A model generated the notes under the pieces. That model ran no database searches, had not been told where the DNA came from, and worked only from the letters and a program-made list of their open reading frames with translations. Positions 27,312 through 36,507 of a stretch of 64,000 nucleotides of DNA are shown here, piece by piece. The stretch is from assembly GCA_026707585.1 (NCBI GenBank), contig JAPOWQ010000051.1, positions 1 to 64,000 on the forward strand, in the 5' to 3' direction. Each line of letters begins with the position of its first letter. Within the stretch, counting starts at the first letter, position 1. Both the position numbers and the translations under genes were made by a program. Origin of the DNA: Chloroflexota bacterium (GTDB taxonomy: Bacteria; Chloroflexota; UBA11872).

Positions 27312-30122
27312 ATGACGGTTGATCCGACCGTTCTGCCTGGTCTCATGCTCCTGGCCGCGGAGTTGGGAGCGTTAACCGCCGTTGGCTTTGTGGTCGCGCG
27401 GGTTGCGCTGGGGCAGGCGGACGATCGGGTCGCGCTGGCACAGGGGCTGGTGGTCGGCCCCGCGGTCTGGGGACTGGCGGTCAGCCTGATCCTGCGTCTG
27501 CTGCCCGGGATGGCCGGCGCCATCGCGGGCTGGACTATCGTTCTGGCCATCGGCGCGGGGTTGGCCTGGCGGGCGCCGCATCGCGTGCGGCCGTCACCGC
27601 GCACGGTGGCCGGATTCACCGCCGCGGCGTTCCTGATCTTCTGGGTCGGCCTGGCTAGCCGCCAACTTCTAGTGATCCTGGACTGGCCCAACCACCTGGG
27701 GCTGGCCGCCTCGCTGCGGGCCGGCGGCTTTCCACCCACGCTGTCCTGGCATCCCGGATGGCCTGTGCCGTACCACTATGGCTTCGACCTGCTGGTCGGA
27801 CTGCTGACTCCGCCGTTCGGGCCCGACTTTGCCTTTGTTACGGAGTTGCTGAGCACCTACGTCTGGATGAGCCTGACTCTGGCGATCATCGCGACGCTGC
27901 TCGGTCGCGGCGGGTGGGTGAGCGCCCTGGCACTTGCCGGGCTGGTGCTGAGCCACGGGGCCTGGACGCGGATTGGCTTTGTCGAAGCCCCGGCTCTTAT
28001 CCAGGTTCCTGTCCTCACCGGGCTGCCGGCCGCGGGCCTTCGAGCCTCGTTAGCGAGCATCTACTGGCCCTCGACCGGGTTGCCGTGGGCCACGGTGCAC
28101 GACACCGTGCCGCCCAACATCTGGAGCCCGTCCTTCGCGCTGGCCTACGCCCTGGCGTTCGTGGCGTTGGAACGAGCCGCAGCCGGCGCCGAGCGCGAGT
28201 GGTTGGGGCGCGGGGCACTGGCCGCCCTGATTGGATTCCTTGGACTCGTCGCCGCCGAAGTAGCCGTGGTGGTGCTTGCCTTATGGGGCGCGCTGGGGGC
28301 TGTGCATCTGGTCCAGACCCGGTCGTCGGGTTCGGGGTTCTATCGGCGAGCCCTGCGCCTGGCGGCGGGGCCGGCGCTGGCCGCGCTGCTGCTGGCGGTG
28401 GGCGGCGGGGCACTCACTGGCATGCTGACCGGATCGTCCGGCGGCAGCTTGTCGCTTGGATGGACGGACGATCCGGGAAGCCTCCGACCGCTCGGGTCGC
28501 TGGATGTGCTGCCCGGGGGCGTGGGCGTGCTCGGGCTGGGGGTCATTCCGGTTGGCATCGCCACCGCACTGCTAGGCTGGCGTGACCGTCTGACGTGGGC
28601 GCTGCTCGGCGGCGCCGCAGTGCTGGTTCTCGCCGCCCTGACGCTGCATTACAAGCCCGCGCCATACGATCTCGCTCGGCTTGAAGGGCACGCCCGCAAC
28701 TTTGCGCTGCTGGCGCTCCTGCTGGCCCTGAGCGCTCGCCTGCCCCACCTCGCCGCCCAGCATCGCTACGCAGCCGGCGCGCTCGTAATTGCGCTGATTG
28801 CCTGGCCGACGGCCGTCGCGCCCGCCCGAGGCCTCAGCCTGGCGCTGGGGCACGGGGTGCAGCTGGCCAACGCGCAGCCGGGGCCACGGGAATTCGACGC
28901 CCACTATTGGTACATGGGCCGGCAGGCGATTCACAGCTTCCGTTCCGAGTCCGTCGCCGCGCACATCCGCACACATTCGGAAATTAACGACGCCGTGCTC
29001 TCGCCGAACCCACGTGAGATGTCAATCGCGACCGGCCGCCCAAACGCCTCGGGCTTTGTGGGGTTCACGCACCTGATTTGGGTTCCCGGTCCGGACTACG
29101 AAGACGCCATCCGCTACCTGGAGCCCGCGGCCATCCGCCGGATAGGCGTGACCTACGTGCATGCCACCGACGACTGGGTCGCCGGCCTTCCCGTGCGGGC
29201 CAGGCGCTGGTTGACGGACCCCCGGTACTTCGCGCCATTGGTGCGCCACGGGTCGGATGCCCTCTATCGTGTGCGCCCAGCGTTTCTGGAGCTTGACGCG
29301 CCGCCCACGCCTATGTCCTTCACGGCACTCCGGCAGGCGATCCGGCAAGCGGTCCCGGCATCCGCCACGGTGTACCTGTCACCCGGCATCCACTGGCCGG
29401 CCGCGCTGCGGCTGACGTCGGCGCTTTCGCACGCCCAACTGCTCGGTGTCGTGGGTTTGGGACATCCGCACGTGCTGCCGCCGATTCCTACCAGGCCGCT
29501 CGGTGCGCGTGCGCCCGACTTCGTGGCCGTACCGGCGCGGCTGGCGCCCTCCGCCTTCAGCCCGGGTGCGCGCGAGCCGATTCTGTGGACCGAGGAGATT
29601 GCCCTCTTCGCGGCAGACGGCAGCGCCGTCGGCGCCATGGATCCACCGCCACGGCCCTTTGGCGTTCAGCTATCGGACGTGCGTGTGGAAAGCCGTCGCA
29701 TTTCTTTCATCGCCACCTTTGCCGACGGCGCGCCGGACCGCTGGAACGGCCAGGACTGGCTGGTGGTCGCGGCGGACGCCTCACCATGGGCGTTTCCTCG
29801 AGAACTCGAGTCCGACGGTCGACACGCGGGCGCGCAGTGGTACGCCGGACAGATTGTCCCCGGTCAGGGAACGACGCGACATGCCTACGAGTTTGACCCA
29901 CAAGCGCCCAGGCTAGCCGTACTCGGCGATAACGGAGGGCATACCGCAACGGATTCGTCCGGGTCGGCGTTGCCCCCGGGCACATGGACGCTGGTCGTGC
30001 GCCTGCGCGCTGACTGGTGGGAAGCCGCCGTCATTCCCGTAATGAAAATCGTCATCAGCGCGCACGGCGAGGCGCGGTACGAGGTTTACGACGGCGCCTT
30101 GAACGCCACGCTTTTTCCATAA
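27312..30122 (+). CDS. array membrane protein 4 (GT-C-like, unassigned)
   Basis: The protein has 936 residues and GGAGG nine bases before its ATG, a strong ribosome-binding site for this array. The loops read ILDWPNH (D124, H128), VPYHYG and PPNIWSPSF. The acidic helix that reads LVDE or LEEA in the others is LVAAEVAV here. The exported half has TGRPNASGF, YLEPAAIRRIGVTYVHATDDW, and WNGQDWLVV followed by AQWYAGQIVPGQGTT, the C-terminal type shared with copies 7 and 8. No Cys tail. It lies 100 bases before copy 5 on the same strand, the same spacing as between copies 8 and 7. Confidence 0.75.
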   Translation: MTVDPTVLPGLMLLAAELGALTAVGFVVARVALGQADDRVALAQGLVVGPAVWGLAVSLILRLLPGMAGAIAGWTIVLAIGAGLAWRAPHRVRPSPRTVAGFTAAAFLIFWVGLASRQLLVILDWPNHLGLAASLRAGGFPPTLSWHPGWPVPYHYGFDLLVGLLTPPFGPDFAFVTELLSTYVWMSLTLAIIATLLGRGGWVSALALAGLVLSHGAWTRIGFVEAPALIQVPVLTGLPAAGLRASLASIYWPSTGLPWATVHDTVPPNIWSPSFALAYALAFVALERAAAGAEREWLGRGALAALIGFLGLVAAEVAVVVLALWGALGAVHLVQTRSSGSGFYRRALRLAAGPALAALLLAVGGGALTGMLTGSSGGSLSLGWTDDPGSLRPLGSLDVLPGGVGVLGLGVIPVGIATALLGWRDRLTWALLGGAAVLVLAALTLHYKPAPYDLARLEGHARNFALLALLLALSARLPHLAAQHRYAAGALVIALIAWPTAVAPARGLSLALGHGVQLANAQPGPREFDAHYWYMGRQAIHSFRSESVAAHIRTHSEINDAVLSPNPREMSIATGRPNASGFVGFTHLIWVPGPDYEDAIRYLEPAAIRRIGVTYVHATDDWVAGLPVRARRWLTDPRYFAPLVRHGSDALYRVRPAFLELDAPPTPMSFTALRQAIRQAVPASATVYLSPGIHWPAALRLTSALSHAQLLGVVGLGHPHVLPPIPTRPLGARAPDFVAVPARLAPSAFSPGAREPILWTEEIALFAADGSAVGAMDPPPRPFGVQLSDVRVESRRISFIATFADGAPDRWNGQDWLVVAADASPWAFPRELESDGRHAGAQWYAGQIVPGQGTTRHAYEFDPQAPRLAVLGDNGGHTATDSSGSALPPGTWTLVVRLRADWWEAAVIPVMKIVISAHGEARYEVYDGALNATLFP

Positions 30123-30222
30123 TCAAAACCACATGGCGCCTGTGCAAAGTCGCGTGATTGCCACGATGTGCCAGACCGCGAGTGATCGACACACCCTCAA
30201 GCCGACAACTGAGGCGGGCTGA

Positions 30223-33177
30223 ATGACCGTTGACCCGACAGTCATCCCGGGTCTGCTCTTGCTCGCTGCGGAGTTGCTGGCCCTTGGCGGGGTTGGCTTC
30301 GTGGTTGCGCGCGTGGTGTTGCGACAGACCGACGACCGGCTGGCGCTGGCACAGGGGCTGGTGATTGGACCGGCGGCGTGGGGGCTTTTGGCCAACGCTC
30401 TCCTGCACCCGTTCCCCGGCCGCGCCGGCGCGCTGGCGGCCTGGCTCATCATCCTCACCCTCGCCGCCGCCCTGGTCTGGCGCGCGCGCCCGGCGCCGTC
30501 GGTCACCCGGCGCACATTTGTCGGGTTCGTCTTGATCTTCCTGGCGGTTTTCTTGATCGCGCTGGCCGCCCGGCAGTCGCTCATCACCAGCGACGCCTAC
30601 CTTCGCTTTGGCCTGGGCGCCTCCATCCAGGCCGGAGTCTGGCCCCCCGCGCTGCCCTGGAATCCCTGGCAGCCCATTCCATATCACTACGGCGCCAGCT
30701 TGCTGGCCGCGCTGCTGGCTCCGCCGGAGGGACCGAACCTGGCCTTCTTGACCGAAGTGCTGGATGCGTACGCGTGGTCCAGCCTGATGCTGCTGGTTGG
30801 CGCGCTGCTCCTGCAGCGTGGCGGCTGGCTCGGCGGCCTGATTTTTGCCCCGCTTCTGCTCTCCGCCGGCGCCTGGACACAACTCAACGTGGCCTCCCCG
30901 GCGCTGATTCAGTTCCCGGCACCGACAGGCCCGCCGGAACCCGGGGTCCGCGCCGCCCTGGCTGGCCTGTACTGGCCAACCCCGGAATGGCCCTGGCCGT
31001 ATCCCGAACCCCACGCCGTTCCAGCCAACATCTGGTTCCTGCGCTTCACCCTCGCCTACGGGCTGGCCCTGACCGTCCTGGAACGCCTGACGGCGGGCCC
31101 CCGTCCGCCGGCTTGGCCCGCGGCCCTGACAGTCGCCGCCCTCATCGGTTTCGTGGGTCTTATCGAGGAAGCCGTCGCCCTGACGGTGCTGGGGCTGTGG
31201 GGTCTGCTGGAGGCCATCCGTATCCTGCGCGCTCGGCCAGACTGGGCGGAAGCCTTCACGGCCATACGGCGCGCCGCCGCCGGACCCTTGGTGGCCACGC
31301 TCCTCGTGGTGTCGGGCGGCGGCGTCATCACGGGCATGCTGACGACGGGGGAAACGAGCAGCGACCTGGTATTCGGCTGGATCGACAACCCCGGCCGTCG
31401 TCCACCGGGCTTCCTCGAGCAGCGGCCGGGCGGCCTGGCGCTGCTCGGTCTTGGCCCGGCCCTCGTGGCGCCCTTCGCCGTGCTGCTGGCCTGGCGCCAG
31501 CGCCTGGTCCTGGCGCTGGTGGGTGGCAGCGGCGTGTTTCTGGCGGTGGCTCTGCTGCTGAGGTACGAGATTGTCCCGCATAACATCGCTCGGCTCGATG
31601 GGCACGCCGGAGTCTTCGCCCTGCTGGCGCTGGTCACCGCGGCGGCGCCGCGCCTGCCCGCGTTGCCCTACCGCTGGCGCTATTTCGCCGGCGCCCTGAT
31701 CGTCCTCCTGGTCGTCTGGCCCACAATCGCAATGCCCATCCGCACCCTGGCCGTCCAGCTCGGCCGTGGGCTCGCCCTGGCCAATGCTCAGCCGCATCCC
31801 GCGGACCGCGATCCCGCGCTGTACGCAGGCGGTGTGGGCCGTCACGTCATGGAGTCGCTGACTCCAGACCGAGCGGCTCACTATCTCCCCGTTCCTTTGC
31901 CGCCACTGCATGTCCAGCCAACCGGCGCTCTGGCTCCAGACCGAGTCATCCGCTATATCCGCCACCAGACTCCCCCGGACGCCCGTATCTTCTCCCCGCA
32001 CCCACGGGAGCTGACCCTGGCCACCGGGCGCCCCAACGCCGCGGGGCTGGCCGGTCACCTGCACTACGTGTGGCATACCGGAGCCGAATACCGGGACGCG
32101 CTCAGCTACCTTGAGCCCGCCGCCCTTCGTCGGCTGGGCTTTGCCTTTGTGCATGCCACCGACGCCTGGGTCGCGAGCCTCCCCGACCGCGCCCGGCGCT
32201 GGCTCAACGACCCTGATCTGTTCGACCTGGTGGTGCGCGAGGGCGCCCATGCCCTCTACCGCGTCCAGCCAGCCTTCCAGCGCCTGGCTCCCCAACCCCA
32301 TCCGCAATCCTTCGAGGCCCTGCGGCAGGCGGTTCCCGCGTCCGCCTTGGTGTATCTGGGGGAGATCCCCCATCTCCTGGACAGAATCCCCATCGCGTCT
32401 GTGCTGGCGCATGCCCGGCTGGCCGGAAACGTGGATCAATCCATGATTCACCTGACGTCAGACCTTCCAACGGAGCCGCTTGGCGACCGCACGCCGGACG
32501 TGGTGATCATGCCGCGGGAACGCCCCATGGATGTCATCAGCAACCAGCCGGTTTCGACCATATGGGGGAATCACGTCCTTGTGGCCTACGCCATCTCGCC
32601 CACCATTGCCCCGCCCGCCGCTGCCCCGCCGCCACCAGTCATCAACTTCACCGTTCGGCTCTCGCACGTCCGCCTCGCCCATGACCGCATTCGCTTCGCC
32701 GCCACGTTCAGCAACCGCGCGCCCGAGCGGTGGACGGGTCAGGACTGGCTGGTGATCCAGATGACGGACGGCCCCTGGATACTGCCCACGCGGTACGAAG
32801 CCGATGGGTACACGAACATCGGCGCACGGTGGTTTGTTGGCCAGAGTACGCCGGGCAGCAACGGCGCCACGCACACGTATGAGTTCGACCCACTGATGGG
32901 GACGCTCGCGACTCAAGGTGCTGACGGGCATTTCGTCAGCTTGCCGTCCGCCGGCGACCGCCTGGCGCCCGGCGTCTACGTTCTGGCGGCCCGGCTGCGA
33001 CAACACTACCTCCAGGCGGCCGTCATCCCAGTGTTGAAGTTCGTGATCGCTCAGTCCGGCGACGTGGTCTACACCACCTATGCCGGCGAGCGCGGCGCAG
33101 ACGTGAATGCCTGTCCGGAAAGCCTGCAGCACACCGATGCCTGCCGCGAATTGACGGCCGTTGGTGCGGTCCCTTGA
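30223..33177 (+). CDS. array membrane protein 5 (GT-C-like, unassigned)
   Basis: At 984 residues this is the longest copy. The first loop reads TSDAYLR: D124 is kept but position 128 is Arg, not His. PWQPIPYHYG and a long second loop with WPWPYPEP before PANIW group its N-terminus with copies 6 and 7. About 30 extra residues precede the exported TGRPNA motif, including GALAPDRVIRYIRHQTPPDA; only copy 7 has a similar insertion. The C-terminus has WTGQDWLVIQ and a tail NACPESLQHTDAC with the Cys pair of copies 1 and 6. Long frames on the opposite strand are composition shadows. Confidence 0.75.
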   Translation: MTVDPTVIPGLLLLAAELLALGGVGFVVARVVLRQTDDRLALAQGLVIGPAAWGLLANALLHPFPGRAGALAAWLIILTLAAALVWRARPAPSVTRRTFVGFVLIFLAVFLIALAARQSLITSDAYLRFGLGASIQAGVWPPALPWNPWQPIPYHYGASLLAALLAPPEGPNLAFLTEVLDAYAWSSLMLLVGALLLQRGGWLGGLIFAPLLLSAGAWTQLNVASPALIQFPAPTGPPEPGVRAALAGLYWPTPEWPWPYPEPHAVPANIWFLRFTLAYGLALTVLERLTAGPRPPAWPAALTVAALIGFVGLIEEAVALTVLGLWGLLEAIRILRARPDWAEAFTAIRRAAAGPLVATLLVVSGGGVITGMLTTGETSSDLVFGWIDNPGRRPPGFLEQRPGGLALLGLGPALVAPFAVLLAWRQRLVLALVGGSGVFLAVALLLRYEIVPHNIARLDGHAGVFALLALVTAAAPRLPALPYRWRYFAGALIVLLVVWPTIAMPIRTLAVQLGRGLALANAQPHPADRDPALYAGGVGRHVMESLTPDRAAHYLPVPLPPLHVQPTGALAPDRVIRYIRHQTPPDARIFSPHPRELTLATGRPNAAGLAGHLHYVWHTGAEYRDALSYLEPAALRRLGFAFVHATDAWVASLPDRARRWLNDPDLFDLVVREGAHALYRVQPAFQRLAPQPHPQSFEALRQAVPASALVYLGEIPHLLDRIPIASVLAHARLAGNVDQSMIHLTSDLPTEPLGDRTPDVVIMPRERPMDVISNQPVSTIWGNHVLVAYAISPTIAPPAAAPPPPVINFTVRLSHVRLAHDRIRFAATFSNRAPERWTGQDWLVIQMTDGPWILPTRYEADGYTNIGARWFVGQSTPGSNGATHTYEFDPLMGTLATQGADGHFVSLPSAGDRLAPGVYVLAARLRQHYLQAAVIPVLKFVIAQSGDVVYTTYAGERGADVNACPESLQHTDACRELTAVGAVP

Positions 33178-33480
33178 TCCCCGTAACGGTGGTGATGGCT
33201 GCGCGGAGGCAGGCAACGGCCGACGCGGCTTGTGTGGCTTGTCTAGGCCTCGGCCTGGCAGGTGGATCTACCGAGCCAACGGCGCCGTCTAAGCGCCGGC
33301 CGCCGATCCCCACGCTCCGCCCATACGCCGTCTTGAACCGCATCGTGTGAAATCTTGATCCGCACGTCGCTAGCCTGACCAAACACACGGCACGGAACGC
33401 CCAGGCATGCCACCAGCCCACGCTGTCCGCATTCAAGTTGCTCCGCCCGCCAGGACAGTCCTGGCGCGGAGGCTGGCGGC
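33178..33480. other. 303-base gap between array genes 5 and 6
   Basis: I see no gene, hairpin or clear promoter here. GGAGG at the far end is the ribosome-binding site of copy 6. Confidence 0.3.
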
Positions 33481-36372
33481 ATGACGGTTGATCCAGCGGT
33501 CATGCCGGGACTGCTGCTGCTCACCGCGGAGGTCTTGGCGCTAGCCGGGCTTGGCTACATCGTGACTCGGGTTGTCCTGCGCCAGACCGACGATCGGATG
33601 GCGTTGGCCCAGGGACTGCTGGTCGGTCCGACGCTGTGGGGCCTGCTCGTCAGTTTCCTGCTGAGCCCGCTGCCCCGGCTGGCAGGCACGCTCGCAGGCT
33701 GGGCTGTCATGCTGATGATCGGGGCGATCCTGGCCCGCCGTGCCGCGCCGACGCTGCGGTTGCGGCCACGCACGCTCGCCGGATTCAGCGCCGTGGCGCT
33801 GGCCCTTTTCTGCCTGGCGCTGGCGGCGCGGCAATTGCTGATCATTCCCGACGCCATCGTGCGCGTGGGCCTCGCGGCCTCGATCCAGGCAGGAGCCTGG
33901 CCGCCCGTGCTGCCCTGGATCCCCTGGCAGCCAATCCCCTATCACTACGGCGCCTCCTTGCTGGTCGGCTTGCTCGACCCGCCGGTTGGCCCTGATCTGG
34001 CTTTCACGACCGAACTCCTGGGCGCCTTTGCCTGGACCAGCCTGGCCCTCGTGGTCGGCACCGCGCTTCTCAGGCGCGGCGGGTGGCTCAGTTCTCTCAC
34101 CCTGACGCCGCTGCTGCTGACAGCCGGCGCATGGACGCTCGTGTTTCATGAAGCGCCGGCAGCGCTCCAGCTCCCTGTCCCAGGCGGTCTTCCCACAGCC
34201 GGGCTGCGCGCTTCCCTGGCCGACATCTACTGGCCAGCCGTTGAGTGGCCGTGGAGCTATCCGGAACCCGAGGCGTCGCCCCCCAACATCTGGAAGCCCT
34301 CGTTCACGCTGGCCTACGGGCTGGCGTTCGTGATCCTGGAGCGATTGACGGCCGGCCCAGTGCGGCCTGACTGGGCCGCAGCGCTGACGCTGGCGGGGCT
34401 GGTCGGGTTCCTGGGCCTCCTGGAGGAAGCCGTGGCGCTGACCGTGCTTGGGGTCTGGAGCGTAGTCACCGCGGGGCGCGTCCTGCACGCTCACCGAGCA
34501 CGCGGCAACGCCCGCAGGCTGGTGCCGCACGCGGCCCTGGGACCGGCCGCCGCGGCCTTGTTGCTGGCCTTGGGCGGCGGGATCCTCGCCGATGTCCTGA
34601 CCAGATCGGCCGGCGGCGATCTTTCGATCCAGTGGCCCAACGACCCAAACACTCGCCACCTGCTTGGATCCCTCACCACGCGGCCGGGCGGCGTGGGCAT
34701 GCTGGGCCTCGGCCCCCTGGCCGTCACCGCCGCGGCGCTGGTCGTGGGCTGGCGGCTTCGCCTGGTCCTGGCGCTGGCGGTTGGCAGCGGCGCGTTCATC
34801 CTCGCCGCGCTGACGCTGGAGTACCAGAACTCGCCGGACCTGGTTCGTCTGGACGGGCACGCCCGCAGCTTCGCCCTGCTGACGCTGCTCGTCGCTGTTG
34901 CCGCCCGCCTGGCCGCCCTCCGTCCGCGCTGGCGCTACGCCGCCGCCGCACTCATCATTGCCCTCGTCGCCTGGCCCACCATTGCGCTCCCGCTACGCAA
35001 GCTTGGCCGAGGGTTGGAGCGCGGCATTCACCTCGCCAACGCCCAATCGGGACAGCCGGACTTCGGTGAGGCGTTCGTATCCATGGGCCGCTACACACTC
35101 CCGCCCTTTGCTTCAGAGCATCTAACCGCCTATGTCCGCGACCATACGCCCGTCAATGCGCGCGTCCTCTCGCCCCGCCCAGATGTAATGTCCCTCGCTA
35201 CAGGTCGTCCAAATGCCTCGGGATTCGAAGGCCTTGCCCACTACGTGTGGAGAACCGGCCCCGGATACAGGGATGCCATTCGCTTCCTCGAGCCTCCCGC
35301 GCTGCAGCGCCTCGGCATCACCCATGTGCATGCCACGGACGCCTGGGTCGCCAGCCTGCCCGACCGGTCCAGGCGCTGGCTGGACGATCCGGGACTCTTC
35401 GACTTGCTTGTTCGCGACGGCGCCGACGCGTTCTATCGCGTCCGGCCGGCCTTCCTGCGCCTGGATCCGCGGCCCGTCCCACAATCCTTCGAGGCGCTGC
35501 GGCAGGCCCTCCCGGCGTCCACCAACGTATACCTCACGGAATCGCTCGAGCCCCTGCAGAAGATCCGCCTGGCGTCGTTGCTGCCGCACACCACGCTATT
35601 GGCGACACTCGGCCCCTCCAGGCTCCACCTGCTCACGGACATCCCAAGCGAGCCGCCGGGCACGCGACGTCCCGACGTGGTGGTGGTGGCGCGCGATCTG
35701 CCCTTTGATGTCGGCACGCACAGGCTCCCCGCCATCTGGTGGAATCAGAACGCGATCGCCTACGCCGTTCGTCCGTCGATCGCGCCGACAGTCGATCCAC
35801 CGCCCCTGCCGGAGCCCGACTTTAGCGTCCGCCTGTCCAATGTCGACTCGGCCGCCGACAAGATTCGCTTCACGGCAACATTCACCGACCACGCCTCCGA
35901 CCAATGGACGGGACAGGACTGGCTCGTCGTTGAAATCGAGGACAGCCCCTGGGCCTGGCCGATTCACTACGAGGACGGCGGGTACACGCTGGCGGGCGCC
36001 TGGTGGTTCGCCGGCCAGGCAGTCCCCAGTAGTCGACCAATCAACCAGAGATACGAATTCGACGCGCTGGCCGGCGCCCTGGCCGCCCAAACCGCCGGCG
36101 GCGACTTTGCCCCTGTTCAGGCAGCCGGCGACCGCCTGACGCCGGGCGTGTGGGTGCTGGCGGTCCGGATCCGGCAGCACAACCTGCAAGCGGCCGTCAT
36201 CCCGGTACTGAAGATCGTGATATCCAAGCCCGGGGACGTGACATACAGCGTCTATCCGGGCGAACGCCGAACGGCCGTCAACCCTTGCCCGGAACGCGTC
36301 CGGCACACGGTGTCGTGCCGCCAACTGGATGGAAAAACCACTTCTCCGGTTTCCCCCTATACGGCGGCATAG
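33481..36372 (+). CDS. array membrane protein 6 (GT-C-like, unassigned)
   Basis: The protein has 963 residues, with GGAGG eight bases before its ATG. The first loop reads IPDAIVR: D124 with Arg at 128, as in copy 5. PWQPIPYHYG, WPWSYPEP and PPNIWKPSF place the N-terminus with 5 and 7. The helix LLEEAVALTVLG is acidic at its centre. The exported half has TGRPNASGF, FLEPPALQRLGITHVHATDAW and WTGQDWLVV, then EDSPWAWPIHYE, almost the same as copy 1, and the tail NPCPERVRHTVSC with the Cys pair. It lacks the insertion of 5 and 7. The DUF3604-like gene follows on the same strand. Confidence 0.75.
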   Translation: MTVDPAVMPGLLLLTAEVLALAGLGYIVTRVVLRQTDDRMALAQGLLVGPTLWGLLVSFLLSPLPRLAGTLAGWAVMLMIGAILARRAAPTLRLRPRTLAGFSAVALALFCLALAARQLLIIPDAIVRVGLAASIQAGAWPPVLPWIPWQPIPYHYGASLLVGLLDPPVGPDLAFTTELLGAFAWTSLALVVGTALLRRGGWLSSLTLTPLLLTAGAWTLVFHEAPAALQLPVPGGLPTAGLRASLADIYWPAVEWPWSYPEPEASPPNIWKPSFTLAYGLAFVILERLTAGPVRPDWAAALTLAGLVGFLGLLEEAVALTVLGVWSVVTAGRVLHAHRARGNARRLVPHAALGPAAAALLLALGGGILADVLTRSAGGDLSIQWPNDPNTRHLLGSLTTRPGGVGMLGLGPLAVTAAALVVGWRLRLVLALAVGSGAFILAALTLEYQNSPDLVRLDGHARSFALLTLLVAVAARLAALRPRWRYAAAALIIALVAWPTIALPLRKLGRGLERGIHLANAQSGQPDFGEAFVSMGRYTLPPFASEHLTAYVRDHTPVNARVLSPRPDVMSLATGRPNASGFEGLAHYVWRTGPGYRDAIRFLEPPALQRLGITHVHATDAWVASLPDRSRRWLDDPGLFDLLVRDGADAFYRVRPAFLRLDPRPVPQSFEALRQALPASTNVYLTESLEPLQKIRLASLLPHTTLLATLGPSRLHLLTDIPSEPPGTRRPDVVVVARDLPFDVGTHRLPAIWWNQNAIAYAVRPSIAPTVDPPPLPEPDFSVRLSNVDSAADKIRFTATFTDHASDQWTGQDWLVVEIEDSPWAWPIHYEDGGYTLAGAWWFAGQAVPSSRPINQRYEFDALAGALAAQTAGGDFAPVQAAGDRLTPGVWVLAVRIRQHNLQAAVIPVLKIVISKPGDVTYSVYPGERRTAVNPCPERVRHTVSCRQLDGKTTSPVSPYTAA

Positions 36373-36507
36373 CGTCCGAGCCGCACCCGACCGGCCGGTT
36401 GCAGCGGTCTTACCGGCATTGTGTCCCGGCGACAGCCCGCGCGTTTATCCCCATCCGTCTCGGAAAGGCAGAATGCACAGCCTGTACCGAACGCTCTGCG
36501 GAATACC

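Noticed and set aside
30055-32451. A 798-codon open frame on the - strand opposite array gene 5
   Set aside because: It lies wholly over a gene with clear membrane segments and paralogs, has low-complexity Gly/Arg/Gln-rich translation, and similar shadows lie opposite other array genes. High GC codon bias explains it.
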